Shown here piece after piece: positions 59,799 through 64,000 of a stretch of DNA of 64,000 nucleotides; positions within the stretch are counted from its first letter, which is position 1, and each line of letters opens with the position of its first letter. A model generated the notes under the pieces. That model was not told the DNA's origin. It saw nothing but the letters and a program-made list of their open reading frames with translations, and made no database searches. The stretch comes from Mariniphaga sp964398855 (GTDB taxonomy: Bacteria > Bacteroidota > Bacteroidia > Bacteroidales > Prolixibacteraceae), in NCBI GenBank assembly GCA_964398855.1, contig CAYNOQ010000004.1, forward strand, positions 1 through 64,000, given 5' to 3'. Made by a program: the position numbers and the translations under genes.

Positions 59799-61757
59799 AT
59801 GAAACGGTTTTTCTTCTTCATTTCAGCCATTTTATACCTGTTTTCCTGTTCAGAAAAGGGATTAATAAATGATTATCCCATCTCTCCAGTGCCTTTCACG
59901 CAGGTAAAAGTGAAAGATGAATTCTGGGCAAAGCGCATCAAAACCAATCATTTGGTAACCATTCCGATAGCTATCGAAAAAAGTAAAGAAACCGGACGGA
60001 TTGATAATTTTGCAGTTGCCGGCGGATTGAAGGAAGGCGGTTTTTGCTCTGCCTTTCCGTTTGATGATTCCGATGTTTTTAAGATTATTGAAGGTGCTGC
60101 CTATTCCCTTCAAATATTTCCGGAGGAAAAACTTGAAAAAACCGTTGATTCGCTGATTTATCTCATTGGTGAGGCACAGGAGGATGACGGCTACCTTTTC
60201 ACCAACCGCACAATTTTAGGCGATAGCGGGCATGTCTGGATTGGCACTAAGCGCTGGGAAAAAACGGATGATCTGAGTCACGAACTTTACAATCTGGGGC
60301 ATTTATACGAAGCGGCAACCGCCTGGTATCAGAGTACCGGCAAAAGAAATCTTCTTGATATTGCCATAAAAAGCGCCAATTTAGTTTACAATGACTTCGG
60401 ATATGGGAAAATTGAAAACTGGCCCGGGCATCAGGAAATTGAAATCGGATTAGTGAAACTTTACAGAATTACCGGAGAAGAAAAATATTTAGAACTTGCC
60501 CGTTTCTTTTTGGATATCAGGGGAAAAGGAATTGGCAAAAAGAATTCATACAACCAGTCGCATCTCCCGGTTGTGGAGCAGACGGAAGCAGTCGGACATG
60601 CCGTGCGGGCAGCATATATGTGGAGCGCAATGGCTGATGTTGCCGCACTTACGGGCGATCAGTCCTACATTCACGCCATTCAGAAAATCTGGGAAGATGT
60701 GATTTGCAAAAAGTTTTACATAACCGGCGGAATCGGTGCCGAAGGCGGCCATGAAGGTTTTGGCGCCGCTTATGAACTGCCGAACGAAAAGGCATATTGT
60801 GAAACTTGTGCCGGAATTGCCAATATTTTCTGGAATCACAGAATGTTTCTTATGACAGGTCAGGCTCAATATATTGACGTTCTGGAGCGTTCGCTTTACA
60901 ACAATGTTCTTTCGGGAGTTTCGCTTGAAGGCAACCGTTTTTTTTATCCCAATCCTTTGCAGTCAAACGGACAGCATGAACGAAGTGAGTGGTTCGGCTG
61001 CGCATGTTGCCCGTCAAATATTGCGCGGTTCATCCCTTCCATGCCTAATTATATTTATGCTAAAAAAGATAACAACTTCTACCTGAATCTTTTTGTGCCC
61101 GGCTCGGTAACATTTGAAACGCAAAAAGGCAATTTTAAGCTTACTCAGGACAGCAACATGCCCTGGAACGGGCATATTTATATCGTTCCCGAAATGGAAA
61201 AACCGTTTAAAGCCAATCTGCTGATAAGAATTCCCGGTTGGGCTTCTGAAAGCCCGGTTCCCTGCGATCTTTACGAATTCTTAAACCCGCCATCCGCTTC
61301 GCCGGTATTTAAAATTAACGGAAAAGAGGTTTATCCCGAAATAAAAGACGGCTACGCCGTACTTTCCAAAAAATGGAAAACAGGCGACAAAATTGATATT
61401 AATTTCCCTTACGAAATACGAAAAATTCAGGCTCATCCTGAAATAGAAGACGATAAAGGGAAAATTGCGCTACAACTTGGTCCATTAGTTTACTGCACCG
61501 AATGGGCTGATTATGAAGACTCTGATATTTTAGACATTTATCTCGATCCCGATGAAAATCTCTCTTTCGGTTTCAGACCGCGTAAATTGGATGGAGTGAA
61601 CACGATAACCGGAGAAGCATCCATTCTGAAAAAAGGCGAAGGACCCGACAGGGGCGAATTTTATCCGCTCAATTTTACGGCAATCCCCTATTATGCCTGG
61701 GCACACCGCGGAAAAGGCAAAATGGCAGTGTGGATTAACGCTTTGCAGAGTCATTGA
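59799..61757 (+). CDS. GH127 beta-L-arabinofuranosidase family lipoprotein
   Basis: 652 residues. The lipobox LFSC (Cys17) places it on a membrane outside the cytoplasm. The family (formerly DUF1680) has an (alpha/alpha)6 barrel and cleaves beta-L-arabinofuranosides. The zinc-thiolate active site is intact: Glu335 and Cys337 in YCETCAG, and Cys403-Cys404 in GCACCPSN, matching E338, C340, C417 and C418 of HypBA1. GH127 also contains enzymes on other sugars (e.g. 3-C-carboxy-arabinose), so the substrate is tentative. No SusC/SusD pair or other glycosidase is adjacent, so it is not in a classical polysaccharide utilisation locus within this window. Confidence 0.88.
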   Translation: MKRFFFFISAILYLFSCSEKGLINDYPISPVPFTQVKVKDEFWAKRIKTNHLVTIPIAIEKSKETGRIDNFAVAGGLKEGGFCSAFPFDDSDVFKIIEGAAYSLQIFPEEKLEKTVDSLIYLIGEAQEDDGYLFTNRTILGDSGHVWIGTKRWEKTDDLSHELYNLGHLYEAATAWYQSTGKRNLLDIAIKSANLVYNDFGYGKIENWPGHQEIEIGLVKLYRITGEEKYLELARFFLDIRGKGIGKKNSYNQSHLPVVEQTEAVGHAVRAAYMWSAMADVAALTGDQSYIHAIQKIWEDVICKKFYITGGIGAEGGHEGFGAAYELPNEKAYCETCAGIANIFWNHRMFLMTGQAQYIDVLERSLYNNVLSGVSLEGNRFFYPNPLQSNGQHERSEWFGCACCPSNIARFIPSMPNYIYAKKDNNFYLNLFVPGSVTFETQKGNFKLTQDSNMPWNGHIYIVPEMEKPFKANLLIRIPGWASESPVPCDLYEFLNPPSASPVFKINGKEVYPEIKDGYAVLSKKWKTGDKIDINFPYEIRKIQAHPEIEDDKGKIALQLGPLVYCTEWADYEDSDILDIYLDPDENLSFGFRPRKLDGVNTITGEASILKKGEGPDRGEFYPLNFTAIPYYAWAHRGKGKMAVWINALQSH

Positions 61758-61798
61758 AATCATCACGGCTAAATTATTCGAGTTGGAACTATATTTTG

Positions 61799-61806
61799 TA
61801 CTTTTG
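61799..61806 (+). promoter_or_regulatory. Promoter -7 element of the antiporter gene
   Basis: TACTTTTG, 36 bases ahead of the ATG. A TCCCGA / TCGGGA inverted repeat (61807-61831) lies in the leader. Confidence 0.45.
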
Positions 61807-61842
61807 TCCCGATTTTAGAATTTTTTCGGGATAAAACAGAAT

Positions 61843-64000
61843 ATGTTATATATTTTAAACTCCATAGATTTAACGCTTCCGCTGACCAATCCGGTCATAA
61901 AATTCCTGATTATTCTGCTGATTATTCTGTTTACACCGATTGTTTTGGACAGAATAAAAATCCCCCATCTATTGGGATTGATTATTGCCGGGGCGGTTAT
62001 CGGTCCGTTTGGGTTTAATCTCATAACCCGCGACAGCAGCATTATTCTTTCGGGAACGGCAGGGTTGCTCTATATTATGTTCCTTGCAGGTTTGGAAATT
62101 GATATTGCAGACTTCAAAAAAAATGCAGGAAAAAGCACTCTTTTAGGACTTTACGGATTTTTCATCCCAATGATTCTCGGCACGCTCACCGGGCTGTATG
62201 TTCTAAAATATTCACTGATGACTTCGGTGCTGATGGCGAGCATGTTTTCTTCACATACGTTGATAACCTACCCCATTGTCAGCAAACTCGGGCTTACCAA
62301 AAACAAGGCGGTAAACATCACTGTGGGCAGCACATTGATCACCAATGTGCTTGCGCTGCTGGTTTTGGCTGTTGTTGTCGGGTTGGTTTCGGGCAACACA
62401 GACAAATATTTCGGATTGAGATTGTCCGTTTCGCTACTGGTTTTCGCTTCGGTCATTATGATTGGTTTTCCGATTATTGCACGCTGGTTTTTCAAGCGCT
62501 ACGACGACAAAGTATCTCAGTATATTTTTGTTCTTGTGATGGTTTTTTTAGGCGCCATTCTTTCTGAAATTGCAGGAATTGAAGGAATTATCGGTGCTTT
62601 TTTAGCCGGACTTGCACTCAATCGGCTGATTTCGCGGACTTCACCGCTGATGAACCGCATTGACTTTGTCGGGAATGCGATTTTTATTCCGTTTTTCCTG
62701 CTCGGCGTGGGAATGCTCATTGACTATCGTGCTTTCATCAACGATAGGGAGACCCTTTTTGTGGCAGCAGTCATGTCCATTATTGCCACTGTGGGAAAAT
62801 ATATTCCTGCCCTGATGATTCAAAAGCAATTTCATTTCAGCACCAACCAGCGAAGACTAATTTTCGGATTGAGCAATGCTCAGGCGGCAGCCACGCTTGC
62901 CGCGGTCTTAGTCGGCTTCAACGTGATTTTAGGTGAAACGGCAAGCGGTGAACCCATCCGGCTGCTCAATGAAAAAATTCTGAACGGCACAATTATTATG
63001 ATATTAGTAACCTGCACCATTGCATCCTTTGAAACCCAAAAAGGAGCATACAACATTGCCAGAAATGAAAACCCGGATATGGACGAAGATGAAGCCGACC
63101 CTGATGAAAGGATTCTGATTCCCATCAGCAATCCCGATACGGTGGATGAGCTTATACATCTGAGCGCAATGATTAAATCGAAAAAAAACAAATCGGAGCT
63201 TTATGCGCTCAACATCATTAAAAACATCAACGACGAAGATTTTATCAAAGGAGCAAACAAGGAGGCAAAAAAAATTCTGGAAAAGGCTGCCATCACAGCT
63301 GCTTCTGCCGATATTCATCTAACCGAACTGCTTCGCTACGACCTGAATATCGTCAACGGAATCACCAGCATCATCAAGGAACAAAACATCACCGACCTGA
63401 TTTTAGGGCTTTATGCGGAGAAGGGAATTTCAAAATCATTTTTGGGAAACCTCACGGAAGGTATTCTTGCAAAAAGCAATATTACCACGCTGGTCTATAA
63501 GCCTGCGCAGCCCATAAACACCATCAAAAGGCATTTTATTGTTCTACCCGAAAATGCCGAAAAAGAGCTGGGATTTCCATTCTGGATAATAAAAATCTGG
63601 AATATTTCACGAAATACCGGCGATAAACTCCTGTTTCACGGAACAGAAGAAACCCTAAAAATATTGCAGGAACTTCAAGCCAAACACCCCATTGAAGCTG
63701 AGTTTCATATTTTTGAAGACTGGGACAACTTTTTAGCGCTCACCCGGGAAATTAAAATTGACGATGACCTGATTATTGTGATGAGCAGAAAAAACAAACC
63801 TTCTTATCATCCCAAAATGGAACGGGTGCCCAATTACCTGAACAAATATTTAAAATCAAACAGTTTTATTCTGGTTTATCCCATGCAGATTGGCGCTGAC
63901 GAAGGCATTATTTTCGATCTGAACAACCCGTCGCTGCATGAACCCCTGGAAAAACTGGATGAGATCGGTAAAACAATTCTCAATTTGTTTAAAAGAAAAT
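61843..64000 (+). CDS. Cation:proton antiporter (CPA2) with C-terminal universal stress-like domains, 3' truncated by window
   Basis: The frame is open from ATG 61843 to the window end (719 codons, no stop). The N-terminal half is a CPA2 transporter with about 11-12 helices; IKIPHLLGLIIAGAVIGPFG and MFLAGLEIDI are family hallmarks, and VGLVSGNTDK and GAFLAGLALNRL follow later. After about residue 400 the protein turns soluble, with two successive USP-like domains (ERILIPISNPDTVDEL, then KRHFIVLPENAEKELG) for nucleotide or stress sensing. It is an inner-membrane Na+(K+)/H+ exchanger by family. With the Na+-NQR it could close a sodium cycle. The true 3' end lies outside the window. Confidence 0.87.
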   Translation, partial: MLYILNSIDLTLPLTNPVIKFLIILLIILFTPIVLDRIKIPHLLGLIIAGAVIGPFGFNLITRDSSIILSGTAGLLYIMFLAGLEIDIADFKKNAGKSTLLGLYGFFIPMILGTLTGLYVLKYSLMTSVLMASMFSSHTLITYPIVSKLGLTKNKAVNITVGSTLITNVLALLVLAVVVGLVSGNTDKYFGLRLSVSLLVFASVIMIGFPIIARWFFKRYDDKVSQYIFVLVMVFLGAILSEIAGIEGIIGAFLAGLALNRLISRTSPLMNRIDFVGNAIFIPFFLLGVGMLIDYRAFINDRETLFVAAVMSIIATVGKYIPALMIQKQFHFSTNQRRLIFGLSNAQAAATLAAVLVGFNVILGETASGEPIRLLNEKILNGTIIMILVTCTIASFETQKGAYNIARNENPDMDEDEADPDERILIPISNPDTVDELIHLSAMIKSKKNKSELYALNIIKNINDEDFIKGANKEAKKILEKAAITAASADIHLTELLRYDLNIVNGITSIIKEQNITDLILGLYAEKGISKSFLGNLTEGILAKSNITTLVYKPAQPINTIKRHFIVLPENAEKELGFPFWIIKIWNISRNTGDKLLFHGTEETLKILQELQAKHPIEAEFHIFEDWDNFLALTREIKIDDDLIIVMSRKNKPSYHPKMERVPNYLNKYLKSNSFILVYPMQIGADEGIIFDLNNPSLHEPLEKLDEIGKTILNLFKRK

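Overview
The window is a piece of a Bacteroidota (Bacteroidetes) chromosome, most likely from an environmental Bacteroidales/Marinilabiliales-type organism assembled as a scaffold. Two runs of exactly 100 N (3550-3649 and 17310-17409) are scaffold gaps. The assignment rests on Bacteroidetes-type promoters (TAnnTTTG) ahead of many genes, a type IX secretion plug protein, an RprX/RprY two-component pair, DUF4293 and DUF5103 proteins, a six-subunit Na+-NQR, and several Tat-exported Gfo/Idh/MocA oxidoreductases. No phage, transposase, CRISPR or plasmid gene was seen.

Layout. 1-1375 has no convincing gene and is a mosaic of short hairpin repeats followed by a heptanucleotide array; related repeats recur around the gap at 17310. 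1376-5790 carries rlmD, a SPOR lipoprotein, a dCMP deaminase and an S41 protease. 5821-12902 (minus) holds a YraN protein, an LD-carboxypeptidase and a signalling block of a CHASE hybrid kinase, a lone receiver and a membrane histidine kinase. 13034-17912 (minus) has an octaheme cytochrome/TPR protein, nadA, an Asp/Glu-racemase-like gene and a Rieske-like lipoprotein. 17971-24574 (plus) has a small membrane protein, greA, a HIT protein, dnaE, trxA and a DUF58 protein. tRNA-Asn(GTT) with its terminator lies at 24686-24804, followed by a Tat oxidoreductase and a secreted DUF1080 hydrolase. 27219-31155 (minus) is acpP-fabF-rnc plus a LAB_N membrane protein and a CDF metal exporter. purN, rprX/rprY and lepA follow, then a candidate small RNA, three more Tat-exported Gfo/Idh/MocA proteins (36672-41426), an ArsR regulator and a polyprenyl diphosphate synthase. 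43561-49374 (minus) is nqrABCDEF. 49671-58921 (plus, one small minus gene) has the T9SS plug, apbE, acylphosphatase, an animal-type aromatic amino acid decarboxylase and an AddA-like helicase-nuclease. The window ends with a sugar nucleotidyltransferase, a GH127 lipoprotein and a cation:proton antiporter cut by the window edge.

How the genes fit together. The respiratory Na+ pump sits near its flavin transferase ApbE, and the chain may link to an isoprenoid quinone made with the polyprenyl synthase; the terminal antiporter adds a possible Na+/H+ exchange route. The exported oxidoreductases, DUF1080 hydrolase and GH127 enzyme suggest sugar processing outside the cytoplasm, possibly through 3-keto-glycosides. 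Most remaining genes are housekeeping.

Most notable for follow-up: the hairpin mosaic and heptad arrays at two loci, a Rieske-like lipoprotein whose His ligands are replaced, an oxidoreductase paralog that has lost the family's catalytic lysine, a racemase homolog lacking one catalytic cysteine beside nadA, and an orphan strong terminator that implies an unannotated small RNA. No complete new defence or mobile system is evident.
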